Shown one piece after another: positions 9,276 to 18,066 of a stretch of DNA of 64,000 nucleotides (position 1 is its first letter; every line of letters begins with the position of its first letter). Both the position numbers and the translations under genes were made by a program. The stretch covers positions 186,001-250,000 of the forward strand of contig NZ_CP060723.1 in the NCBI RefSeq assembly GCF_014395225.1. The letters run 5' to 3'. The notes beneath the pieces were generated by a model. That model saw only the letters and a program-made list of their open reading frames with translations, had not been told where the DNA came from and did not search any database. Source of the DNA: Pedobacter roseus (lineage in GTDB: Bacteria > Bacteroidota > Bacteroidia > Sphingobacteriales > Sphingobacteriaceae).

Positions 9276-9376
9276 TATGCTATCTTTGTATAGCATACGG
9301 ATTTGGGTCGCCTGCTTTATTTGAGTTCGGCCGCTGCAAAGCGGTGGTGGTCCTACACCTTCACTTCAAATAAAGC
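9276..9376 (+). promoter_or_regulatory. Palindrome over a -7-like box followed by a nested hairpin
   Basis: An 8 bp inverted repeat, TATGCTAT at 9276-9283 and ATAGCATA at 9290-9297, spans TATCTTTG at 9281-9288, which matches the Bacteroidota -7 box TAnnTTTG. About 15 bases further, GCTTTATTTGA (9314-9324) pairs perfectly with TCAAATAAAGC (9366-9376) and encloses a CCGCT-GCAA-AGCGG hairpin (9331-9344) with a GNRA-type tetraloop. Together they look like a regulated promoter that makes a structured RNA or leader. The -33 element is not clear. Confidence 0.45.
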
Positions 9377-9424
9377 GTAAAGGCGGCCCTTTTCCGTTTT
9401 ACTTTCGGTTAACACAGATTAACC

Positions 9425-9574
9425 ATGAAAGCAATTGAAATTAACATTCCTTTTTATTTCAGCATTACATGCTTATTTCTGGGCTATTTTATAGACCCTC
9501 GGATATCTGTTTTCTTTATTCTCGGATGGTCATTCATCATTCTAAATAGCCTGGTAATCTGTTCTCCTGAATAG
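9425..9574 (+). CDS. Small 49-residue membrane protein or leader peptide
   Basis: The ATG at 9425 opens 49 codons ending in TAG. The product begins MKAIEINIPFYF and is very hydrophobic, with about two possible membrane passes (SITCLFLGYF and ISVFFILGWSFIILNSLVI). It lies after the structured region at 9276-9376, and its stop falls inside a hairpin that precedes the tlpA-susCD operon. It could be a small membrane protein of the operon or a leader peptide. No family is recognised. Confidence 0.4.
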   Translation: MKAIEINIPFYFSITCLFLGYFIDPRISVFFILGWSFIILNSLVICSPE

Positions 9575-9648
9575 GATGCCAGGCTAAGGCAGGTAACCCT
9601 AATGGTTAATGATAAAAAATAGGTTCTTTAATAATGCACCTGCCTTAG
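9548..9648 (+). promoter_or_regulatory. Two abutting inverted repeats in the leader of the tlpA-susCD operon
   Basis: AGCCTGG (9548-9554) pairs with CCAGGCT (9579-9585), and CTAAGGCAGGT (9584-9594) pairs perfectly with ACCTGCCTTAG (9638-9648). The two share two bases, so full pairing of one limits the other. The first spans the stop codon of the small frame at 9425-9574. This resembles an attenuator or a terminator plus anti-terminator, but there is no strong U-run after the second stem. The operon's first ATG is 61 bases downstream. Confidence 0.45.
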
Positions 9649-9708
9649 TTTCTTCAATATTTGAGTTTCCTCATTTAATTTCTTAATCAACTAACTAAAC
9701 CAATCACA

Positions 9709-11139
9709 ATGAAAAAAACGATATTTTTTATCGATAGGGCATTGCCATGCCTTTTTTTATGGGTAAAGAAACCAACTTACCTAGGAACTGAAGAGCTTAT
9801 TAACAGACCAAAACAAATACTTACCTTTCTGTTTTGCATACTTGTATTGGTATCCAATGCTCAACAAACCGCTAAAAAGTTATCTGTAGGAGATAAGATA
9901 CCTGCAGATTTCTGGACGAAAAAACATGAGATATATTCTCAGGGAAAAACCGAGCAGGAAGATCTATCAAAATTCAAAGGAAGACTTGTCATTCTAGATT
10001 TTTGGGCGACATGGTGCGCCCCTTGCGTGGCAATGATGCCGAATATGGAAAACTTACAGCAAGAATTTGACTCACGGATTCAAATTGTACCTGTGACATA
10101 TCAGGATGAACAGACTATCACATCATGGCTTCCCTTACAAGAAAAAAGAATAGGCATGAAATTCAGATTGCCAAAACTTGTAAACGACAAAGATCTCTCA
10201 TCAATGTTCCCATATAAATCGATTCCCCATTATGTTTGGATAGACCGCGACGGAACCGTAAAGGCAATTACCAGCTATGAGGATGTAACCTCTAAAAATA
10301 TTGACGCGATATTAAACGACCTCGGGCAGAAGATGGAAAACAAAAACGACGTAATGTTGAATTTTGACCGGGATAAGCCACTATTAATCGACGGAAATGG
10401 TGGTAAGAGTGAACACCTGATATACCATAGCCTCTTAACCTCATATATTCCTGGTATCCACCCAGGGTTGAACAGGAAATGGGATTATCCTTATGGAACA
10501 AAAGTACTATTAAGGAATTTATCCATCCCTCAACTATTTGCGGCCTCTTATCCTTCTTTTGGTCTAAAAAATACAATATACAATTTATCTGACTCCAACT
10601 TGTACATCATGCCAAAAGGTTTGCAGGCATATAGATGGCTAGAAAAATATGCCTATTGCTACGAAACAGTAATTCCAAATGAGCTGGGCGCAAATTATGA
10701 GGAAGCCATACGAAAGGATTTACATCAAATGTTTCCCAATTACTATACGGAAATAAAAAAAAAGCGGATCAAGTGCTTGGCCCTTGTTAAAACCATTAAA
10801 AAAAATAATCTGCTGAAAAGTAAAGGTGGTGAAAGTATCCAGGGATTCAATCCCTTTGGTTTCAAACTGCAAAATAGCACACTTGACTTCCTAATAATGA
10901 ATTTGGATTTCAAGTATATGCAAAATGAGCCTAAGATTATTGATAGGACAGGAATTACATATCCAATCGACTTAGATATACAGGCTGATTTGAAGGATGT
11001 CACTTCGCTTAATGCCGCGCTAAAGACTTTTGGGTTAGCGCTTGAAGAGCGGTATGAAAGGATAGATGTTCTTGTCATTTATGACAGGAACGGGGGAGCT
11101 GATAGATTAAGGGATTTACAACGGGACGAGAAAAAATAA
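9709..11139 (+). CDS. TlpA-like thioredoxin-fold protein with C-terminal extension
   Basis: This 476-residue protein has a hydrophobic segment ending in VLVSNAQQ near residue 52, then a TlpA/AhpC-TSA type thioredoxin domain with DFWATWCAPC; the redox Cys pair is C103/C106 and the cis-Pro is in KSIPHYVWID. Such proteins reduce or oxidise disulfides outside the cytoplasm. The following 250 residues are not a thioredoxin domain and resemble the C-terminal parts found in TlpA proteins encoded beside SusC/SusD in Sphingobacteria. The signal segment begins about residue 35, which suggests translation could start later than the ATG at 9709, although no internal ATG fits. susC begins four bases after its stop. 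Confidence 0.82.
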   Translation: MKKTIFFIDRALPCLFLWVKKPTYLGTEELINRPKQILTFLFCILVLVSNAQQTAKKLSVGDKIPADFWTKKHEIYSQGKTEQEDLSKFKGRLVILDFWATWCAPCVAMMPNMENLQQEFDSRIQIVPVTYQDEQTITSWLPLQEKRIGMKFRLPKLVNDKDLSSMFPYKSIPHYVWIDRDGTVKAITSYEDVTSKNIDAILNDLGQKMENKNDVMLNFDRDKPLLIDGNGGKSEHLIYHSLLTSYIPGIHPGLNRKWDYPYGTKVLLRNLSIPQLFAASYPSFGLKNTIYNLSDSNLYIMPKGLQAYRWLEKYAYCYETVIPNELGANYEEAIRKDLHQMFPNYYTEIKKKRIKCLALVKTIKKNNLLKSKGGESIQGFNPFGFKLQNSTLDFLIMNLDFKYMQNEPKIIDRTGITYPIDLDIQADLKDVTSLNAALKTFGLALEERYERIDVLVIYDRNGGADRLRDLQRDEKK

Positions 11140-11143
11140 TAAC

Positions 11144-14100
11144 ATGATGAAATTTTTAACTTTAGTGATTGCAGGTATTTTCTATCTGAACAATGTTAGC
11201 GCTCAAGCCTCTTTCAGTGGTAAGGTAACCACCGAAGATGGAAAGGCCCTGGCAGGGGCGTTAGTCCGAATAAATGAAGAGAAAATTATTGTTCAAACAG
11301 ATCTTCAAGGGATGTTCATTTTGAGCTTACCAAATGGAAAGCATAAGGCAGAGATAAGTTTTACTGGATATAACGTCAGGTCAGTTGAACTGATTGTTCC
11401 ATCAGTTAAGGTTATCGAGTTTTCTTTAACGGAAAAGAACAGCCAACTTGATGATGTTACAGTAGTGAGTACTGGTTATCAGACAATTCCAAAAGAGAGG
11501 GCGACAGGATCTTTTGTTCAATTGAATAAGAAAATGTTAGAACGCAGTGTATCTACCAATATTATAAGTAGAATCCAAGACGTTACTTCTGGCTTGCTTG
11601 CCAATAAAAATGCAAGCTCGAACAGTACCCTCAGTATAAGGGGTAAAAGTACTTTGTTTGGAAATGCCTCACCGCTTGTTATCCTAGATAATTTTCCGTT
11701 TGAGGGAGATTTGAATACTATAAATCCGAATGATGTGGAGAGCATTACAATTTTGAAGGATGCATCAGCAGCTTCTATATGGGGAGCTAGAGCCGGAAAT
11801 GGTGTAATTGTCATCAATAGTAAAAAGGGCTTCAAAAATTCAGCACCACAGATATCCCTAAGCAGTTCAGTGCAAATAGGCGAGAAACCGGATGCGTTTT
11901 ATGGTAAATCTATGTCCGCAGCAGATTTCATTGAAATTGAGAAAAATCTTTTTTCCTCGGGTTTTTATAAAAATGCAGAAACATCTATATCTCAGATCTC
12001 TTTAACTCCGGTAATCGAACTTCTTGTCGCAAAACGAGATGGTAAAATCACATCAGCCGATGCGGATAGTCAGATCGAGGCGCTAAAATCCTATGACGTC
12101 AGAAATGATATTGAGAAGTATGTTTATAGGACGAGTATCAGCCAACAATACCAATTAAGTATAAATGGAGGTAGCGAAAATCACTTGTATTACCTCTCAG
12201 CTGGATATGATAAAAATAAGGCCAATCAAATTAATAATAGTGACCAAAGAATAACACTAAATGCAAATCAAACAAACTCGTTTTTCAAAAATCGACTGGA
12301 AATTGTCTCTGGCATTAGCTTTTTGCAGGGAAATGTTTCTAACAATAACCAGGGAATTATAACGAGCTATCCCTACGCAAGACTTGTCGATGAAAATGGA
12401 ATTTCCCAGGTTATAAATAGAGGCTATAGAAATTCTTTTATGGAGGCTATGGAGGCCAAGGGGTTTGTGAACTGGCGCTACAATCCTATTGATGATATTG
12501 GACAAAACTCATTCAGCACAATAAATTCAGAGTTTCGTGTTAACACCATGGCCAATTACAAAATCGCGGATTTTTTATCTGTATCTCTGCAATACCAGTT
12601 TGCGAAAAGTACTTCAGAGCAGAATAACCTACAGGGGGAAAACTCTTACTACACACGTAACCTTGTTAACTCATTTACCTCTGTAAATGCAAATGGTACG
12701 CTAACCAGGCCGATTCCCATTGGTGGTATTCTTGATAATAACCTTAGTTCGGGTATAAGTAACAATTTTAGAAGCCAGGTTAATTTTGATAAGACTTTTT
12801 TATTAAAGCATGCAGTTTCTGCGATTGCAGGTGCTGAGGTGAAACAGCTCCGTACAAACAGTAGGAGAAATGTTACCTATGGGTACAATGAAGAGTACGT
12901 AAAAGGATCGCCTGTAGATTACTTTTCCATCTTTCCACAATCCTACGATCCAACTAGCTATGCTGGGATCCCGTATTCAGATAATCTAGCAAGGTTGACA
13001 GACAGATATCTCTCGTACTTTGTTAATGCCTCCTATACTTTTAAAAACAGATATATCTTTTCCGCAAGTTCAAGGCTTGATCAAAGTAATCTGTTTGGTG
13101 TCGACGCAAATCAAAAAGGTGTTCCGCTATACTCTACTGGGCTAGGCTGGAACATTAGCGACGAGGAGTTTTATAAAGTCTCCTTTTTGCCCTATCTCAA
13201 GTTACGGCTGACCTATGGTCATAGCGGAAATGTCTTCAAAAATCTATCCGCTTACACCACTGCGACTTATTCAACTGGAACAGCTTCTCCTACAAAACTT
13301 CCATTTGCCCAAATCGAAAATCCGCCTAACCCAACTCTACGATGGGAAAAGGTTAAAATGTTGAACTCAGGTGTCGACTTCGGATTTGTAGGAGGAAGAG
13401 TTAGTGGTAGTATTGAGTATTATTCTAAACGGGCATCGGATCTTTTGGGAACGACACCGATAGCCTCATCATCTGGAATAACAGTTTTCAGTGGCAACTC
13501 CGCAAACACCAAAGGATATGGTGTAGACATTATCTTGAATACGATTAACGTTAAAAGTAAAATGAGATGGAATACAAATCTCCTTTTTAGTGTGGCTGAA
13601 GATAGAGTGACCAGTTATCCCTTAGGCACCCTCAATTCTGCCTATCTGAGTGGAGGAATACTTCCAGTTGAGGGAAAGCCAATCAATTCAATATCCAGCT
13701 ATGCATGGGGGGACTTGATCCCAAGACAGGAGATCCTATCGGGTACTTGAACGGAATGGCAACAAAGGATTACGCCAAGATTATTGCCTCATCAACCCTT
13801 AATGATTTAATTTATAATGGTCCTGCAAGGCCTCCTGTATACGGTTCGATAATTAACACCTTTGCTTACGGTGCATGGTCGGCATCAGTTAATATAACCT
13901 ACAGATTTGGCTATTATTTTTATAGGAACTCAATACAATATGGTACTGCAAGCGGACTCGGTGGACACAGCGATTATTCTCTCAGATGGCAAAAACCTGG
14001 CGATGAGATAGGCACTTCAGTTCCAAGTGTTCCTATAGTAGGAAATGCTGCTAGAGATGAATTTTACAAATATTCGAATGTACTGGTAGAATCCGGTGAT

Positions 14101-14304
14101 CATATTAGGCTTCAGGACATAAATGTTTCTTATGAATTGCCATTAAAAAAAATGGCACCAAATCCTATAAAGAGATTGCAAGTTTACGGTTATGTAAGCA
14201 ATCTAGGGATTATCTGGCAGAAGAGTAAATCCAAAATTGATCCTGATTATCAGTTAACAAAAGCGCCAATGATGGTTGCCTTTGGTTTTAGAACGGACCT
14301 TTAA
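11144..14304 (+). pseudogene. SusC/RagA-family TonB-linked outer-membrane protein, frameshifted near residue 855
   Basis: The first frame (11144-13750) has a signal peptide ending near NNVSAQA, a carboxypeptidase-regulatory-like beta domain at about residues 24-105, the SusC TonB-linked signature region with a Plug domain at 115-225 (including LSIRGKSTLFG and VESITILKDASAASIWG), and most of the barrel. It then ends in an unrelated tail. A second frame, in use from about 13713 to 14304, supplies the missing barrel end (GGLDPKTGDPIGYLNG to the terminal strand VAFGFRTDL). Adding one G to the six-G run at 13707-13712 joins them into about 1,053 residues, a normal SusC size. SusC imports oligomers with SusD across the outer membrane. 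The break may be a mutation, phase variation or a sequence error. Confidence 0.88.
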
Positions 14305-14315
14305 TATTTAAAATT

Positions 14316-15707
14316 ATGAAAAATTCAACTAAACAAATATACAAGGCCTTTATATTTGCCAATTTAGTTTTACCAGTTTTCTTTCTGGCATCATGTGAAA
14401 AAAAATTTCTGGAGGAAAAACCAAATAATGCTCTTGTTATTCCTCAAACAATATCCGAACTTCAGGCCCTATTGGATAATTATCGTTTTTTTGTTCAAAA
14501 TGTCGGGCCGTCTTTGAACCAGGCTGCATCTGATGATTTTACAATATCCGATGTAGGTTTAAAATCGCTGCAAAGTTATGAGCGGGATTCATATTTATGG
14601 AGTAAGGATTTGCTAATGTTTTCTCTTGAATGGGAATATCCATATCGTCAAATTCTTTATACGAATGTTGTACTTGAAGGCCTCCAGAAAATTGTTCCCT
14701 CGGACAAAGAGAAAGATAGTTATACTAGCTTGAAGGGAATGGCACTTTTTCTTAGAGCGCAGGCCCTTTATAACCTTTCGCAAACTTTCTGTGAAGTCTA
14801 CACACCTTCAAATGCTCAAAGTTCACCGGGTGTACCAATACCTCTGAGCGCTGATGTTACAAAAAGGTATGAACGGGGGCCTCTCGGACAAACATATAGT
14901 CAGATACTTGAAGATCTTGAGCTATCCTCGACACTCCTGCCACAAACCACAACGTATCTCACCCGGCCATCCAAGGCCGCGGCGAGTGCATTGAAAGCTA
15001 GGGTATTTCTTTCAATGCAGAAATATGGGGATGCACTAAGGGAAGCGGATAATGCACTCAGCGCAAATAGCAACCTTATTGATTTCAATACTTTAAGCAC
15101 GACCTCTACACGCTCATTCCCACTTGCGCTAACTTCAGGAAACAAAGAAATTATCTATTACTCTTCCCTGATTTTAAATGTATTCACTACCTCTACCCAA
15201 AATAGTGTTAATTCTACTCTCTTTGCGATGTATGATGTCAATGATTTGAGGAAAGCTATTTTTTTCAATAATAGAGGGAACGGGATTTATACCTTTAAAG
15301 GTTCGTACTCTGGGGACAGCTATCTTTTTTCTGGGTCAGCAACAAATGAAATGTTTTTGATACGAGCTGAGTGTAGGTCTAGATTAGGAGATCTTGCTGG
15401 TGCAACTGCCGATCTTAATACACTTTTAGTAAAGCGATACAAAACAGGCACATATATTCCCGTTACATCTATATCTGCTGATGAGGTGCTTGAAACAATC
15501 TTAAGAGAAAGAAGAAAGGAACTTTTGGCACGAGGGCTAAGATGGGGAGACTTGAGGAGGCTAAACCTTGATTCGAGATTTTCAAAATCCATTCAAAAAA
15601 CGGCCGAGGGAGTAACTTACATCCTACCAGCCGGAGACCCAAGATATGTTTTCCCAATTCCGTTGAGTGAATTGGCTTACCATAATATTGCTCAAAACCC
15701 TAGATAA
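14316..15707 (+). CDS. SusD/RagB-family nutrient-binding outer-membrane lipoprotein
   Basis: This 463-residue protein has a lipoprotein signal (LPVFFLASCEKKFLEEKP, lipid-bearing Cys at about residue 27), the SusD-like N-terminal block with tetratricopeptide-type helices, and the characteristic C-terminal motif LRERRKELLARGLRWGDLRRL with a final FPIPLSEL...NPR. SusD forms the lid over SusC. It begins 11 bases after the susC stop, and a strong terminator hairpin overlaps its stop. The substrate cannot be told; no glycosidase or peptidase is present in the operon. Confidence 0.93.
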   Translation: MKNSTKQIYKAFIFANLVLPVFFLASCEKKFLEEKPNNALVIPQTISELQALLDNYRFFVQNVGPSLNQAASDDFTISDVGLKSLQSYERDSYLWSKDLLMFSLEWEYPYRQILYTNVVLEGLQKIVPSDKEKDSYTSLKGMALFLRAQALYNLSQTFCEVYTPSNAQSSPGVPIPLSADVTKRYERGPLGQTYSQILEDLELSSTLLPQTTTYLTRPSKAAASALKARVFLSMQKYGDALREADNALSANSNLIDFNTLSTTSTRSFPLALTSGNKEIIYYSSLILNVFTTSTQNSVNSTLFAMYDVNDLRKAIFFNNRGNGIYTFKGSYSGDSYLFSGSATNEMFLIRAECRSRLGDLAGATADLNTLLVKRYKTGTYIPVTSISADEVLETILRERRKELLARGLRWGDLRRLNLDSRFSKSIQKTAEGVTYILPAGDPRYVFPIPLSELAYHNIAQNPR

Positions 15708-15709
15708 AA

Positions 15710-15738
15710 TTAACAGGGCCCTCATTGGGCCCTGTTAA
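15710..15738 (+). terminator. Terminator hairpin after susD
   Basis: TTAACAGGGCCC at 15710-15721 pairs perfectly with GGGCCCTGTTAA at 15727-15738 around a five-base loop, beginning two bases after the susD stop. The stem is strong and nearly symmetrical, so it may also serve transcripts from the minus-strand gene at 15798-16091. The U-run is short. Confidence 0.75.
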
Positions 15739-15797
15739 TTCATTGGCCAGTGGTTCGTTATGACCAAATTTGGGAAATTGTTTCCAATCGAAATTGA

Positions 15798-16091
15798 TTA
15801 TTGATACAATCCGTTGTCTACATTCGTGGCAATAGCACCATTGGATACTGGGCTACCGACAGGTTGCTTGTCGAAATCAGCTGAACAAATCGTAGACGCC
15901 GGTAAACATTCGATTTCAAGTGAAGAACTAGGCTCGGTAGTATGCCAATCCTGAGCGTTCGGGCCAGTTCCATCATTATCGTAATAATAATAACGGGTCA
16001 ATCTTTCGTGTGAACTTCCTGTTGACACAAATGCAGTTGTTGCAGCCATTACGATGGCCAAAACAAATAAATGAATGCTTTTAATACGCAT
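15798..16091 (-). CDS. Small exported DUF6520-like protein
   Basis: This 97-residue protein has an N-terminal signal (MRIKSIHLFVLAIVMAATTAF) and a mature part with two cysteines in ECLPASTICS. The length, the signal and the C-x6-C pattern fit the small DUF6520-type proteins of Bacteroidota, often encoded near MauE-like membrane proteins; this family call is from memory. The function is unknown; the cysteine pair and the neighbours suggest a link with disulfide chemistry. It is read from the same strand as the MauE-like gene upstream of it. Confidence 0.6.
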   Translation of the reverse strand: MRIKSIHLFVLAIVMAATTAFVSTGSSHERLTRYYYYDNDGTGPNAQDWHTTEPSSSLEIECLPASTICSADFDKQPVGSPVSNGAIATNVDNGLYQ

Positions 16092-16225
16092 AATTATGCA
16101 CGCTTTTTACTATCAAAAAACGAGAAAAAGTTTAGTTTAAGATTTATTTTTTATCGCCTAATCTTTGGGTTTTCGGCATTAGACTTACACTATGCAAAAC
16201 CTAATTTCCCCTCGTTAAATATTTT

Positions 16226-16690
16226 TTATACCTCCTTTTTTAAATTTTTTATATCGATTAATGTATAATAAGTTCCAATTAGAGACAATAAAAGAAATGT
16301 AACGTTAAACCAAAAGTGAGCAGTCCAACTTAGATTTTTAAGTATTCCCCCACAGCTACAGGGTACCTTTTCGAAAAATCCCAATAATACAAGGGAAATA
16401 TATCCCGTAAAGACCGTCATTAGAAAAGATGAAAATACCATTCCCCAAAATTGCGTTTTCCGCCAAATCAGCAACATGGAGTTACAAATTTCCGCGACGG
16501 GCAGGAACCACAACATAGTGTCCATCAATCTCCTGTTAAGATGCTGTTTGTACAATTGCCTTTGAAAGGAATCTAAATCAGTCAATTTTGAGATCGCCGT
16601 ATACACCCATAACATTATGAGCATAGCAGAGATTACACTTATTAACAGAGTGTTTTTACTCTTGTCTTTTTTTAAATGAATATCTTCCAT
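16226..16690 (-). CDS. MauE/DoxX-like membrane protein
   Basis: From the ATG at 16690 the product has 154 residues with four membrane segments. It has the MauE-type pattern: SKLTDLDSFQRQL after the first segment, a conserved central segment, and PCSCGGILKNLSW before the last segments. MauE-like proteins are thought to act in transfer of reducing power to periplasmic proteins. The open frame extends to 16795, but the extra 35 residues are basic and not part of the family, so the internal ATG is preferred. The TlpA-like protein across the operon boundary could be a redox partner; that is inference. Confidence 0.75.
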   Translation of the reverse strand: MEDIHLKKDKSKNTLLISVISAMLIMLWVYTAISKLTDLDSFQRQLYKQHLNRRLMDTMLWFLPVAEICNSMLLIWRKTQFWGMVFSSFLMTVFTGYISLVLLGFFEKVPCSCGGILKNLSWTAHFWFNVTFLLLSLIGTYYTLIDIKNLKKEV

Positions 16691-16845
16691 TTTTTTACAC
16701 TTTCTTACAACTATTGATTGTCGATTAAAGTTCGAAACAATAGAAGTATGAATCGCTACCCGAATTCGGTGATTTTTGCTCTTTTTGCACCCCATAGTAG
16801 GTGTAATAATGCTATTGTTATTTGTGTATTTATATGATTGTCAAT

Positions 16846-17415
16846 TCATTGCTTTCTGTATTTGCGTTTAATCTTAAAGAGGTATTTTGATTCTATAGCA
16901 AGTAACGAGGCCAGTATTTTATGGATGGGAAGGTTGATTAGCTCTGGATGTAGATTTCGGAAATGCAGAAATCTTGTTTCTGCATGCCTGATCCTTAGCA
17001 TTTGCTCTCTCTGCTTTACATTCTGTATATTTTCCTCGTATATTTCTAGAAGTATTAGTGAAAATTTGGGATTTACTTTTGCATGCTCATTCCATTGGAT
17101 AAGATTTAAAGCGTAACCTGAACTATCTTTTAGAAAATTTATATACTCAATTGATTGGCTAAACGAAAAAAATGAAGTTGTGGGTAATATGAATCCATGC
17201 TCTAGTATCCACGATGTGTTTTCCTGCCCCTCATGTATAAAGTAACCTCGGGCTAAACCATCTTCTATAAAATAAAGTTCCGGATAGGAGTGGTCGGGTG
17301 TGCTAAGTAGTAGACCCTTGTTAAAAAACTTGGGAACAAACATTTCGGCAATCTGACTTACAAGATTTACGTTGGCATTTTGAAGGCTTTGAAGTTTTTC
17401 GATGAGTCGTTTCAT
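16846..17415 (-). CDS. Crp/Fnr-family regulator
   Basis: This 189-residue protein has a cyclic-nucleotide-binding-like beta roll at about residues 25-115 (YFIEDGLARGYFIHEGQENTS, the pattern of Bacteroidota Crp-like proteins) followed by a dimer helix (NIQNVKQREQMLRIRHAETRFLHF). The C-terminal DNA-binding part is short and ends with KRKYRKQ. Ligand residues typical of cAMP binding are not evident. It stands upstream of the MauE-like gene on the same strand, with a separation of about 155 bases, and may control it or the adjoining uptake operon. Confidence 0.75.
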   Translation of the reverse strand: MKRLIEKLQSLQNANVNLVSQIAEMFVPKFFNKGLLLSTPDHSYPELYFIEDGLARGYFIHEGQENTSWILEHGFILPTTSFFSFSQSIEYINFLKDSSGYALNLIQWNEHAKVNPKFSLILLEIYEENIQNVKQREQMLRIRHAETRFLHFRNLHPELINLPIHKILASLLAIESKYLFKIKRKYRKQ

Positions 17416-17504
17416 TTGATTAATGATTTTTAGTGAACCTTTTGTGGGTGCGATAAAATGATAATTAATAAGTTTTAGCGGAAGTGATACTTTTTTTGAA
17501 CCGG

Positions 17505-17954
17505 CTACTCGATTTTATTAATTTTAAACAGGGTTGCAAATAGTCTGTTGAAATGAAATGATGTGAAGTTTAGGTCAAGCAAGTACGCATCGAAGAACAA
17601 TTTCATCAGATTGGCGAAGTGCTTTTCGCTTATTGCGATTATAGAAGAATCTTCCAAAAATTCTACATAAAGCTCATACCTTGATCCAGGGATTATTTTA
17701 GCAAAGTGATACAAAAAATCGTTTGTGCGGTTAGTACCAATAATAATCTCCTCATCCGTGTCTTTATCAATAGCAATTATGTGCAGTGTCCCTTTTTCAA
17801 TTAGGGGAAAAAACAGATTCTTCTCCCTTGATATAAATAGCGCTTGACCTTTTAAATAAGGTATTTTTTGTGCGATAGTAGCAATGTATGTTTTGAGACC
17901 TGCTGAGAGGGGATTGAAAGCACTTAGTTTCAATGTGTAATCTTCACCGTTCAT
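17505..17954 (-). CDS. Cyclic-nucleotide-binding-domain-like protein, possibly a shortened regulator
   Basis: This 149-residue protein resembles the sensory half of Bacteroidota Crp-like regulators: SAGLKTYIATIAQKIPYLKG, a beta roll with FPLIEKGTLHIIAI, and ISEKHFANLMKLF before the dimer helix. A helix-turn-helix is not clear, so it may be a truncated regulator or a ligand-binding protein alone. It is encoded beside the Crp-like gene and on the same strand, separated by 89 bases. Confidence in a specific function is low. Confidence 0.5.
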   Translation of the reverse strand: MNGEDYTLKLSAFNPLSAGLKTYIATIAQKIPYLKGQALFISREKNLFFPLIEKGTLHIIAIDKDTDEEIIIGTNRTNDFLYHFAKIIPGSRYELYVEFLEDSSIIAISEKHFANLMKLFFDAYLLDLNFTSFHFNRLFATLFKINKIE

Positions 17955-18066
17955 AATCTTTTTGGGATAAAGAACGGTGATTTTAATGTTTTGTCAAGTT
18001 GCAGAATTTTTAGCCGAGTGCAACCCCCACTGCATATATCAATACACCAGTTTTCCTCTATTAGCC

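Noticed and set aside
9276..9297. Resemblance of the TATGCTAT/ATAGCATA palindrome and following bases to part of loxP
   Set aside because: Only about a dozen bases agree, in the AT-rich spacer-like part; there is no Cre-like recombinase in the window.
10292..11078. Minus-strand frames of 94 and 111 codons across the TlpA gene
   Set aside because: They are antisense to a well-supported coding region and have no family features.
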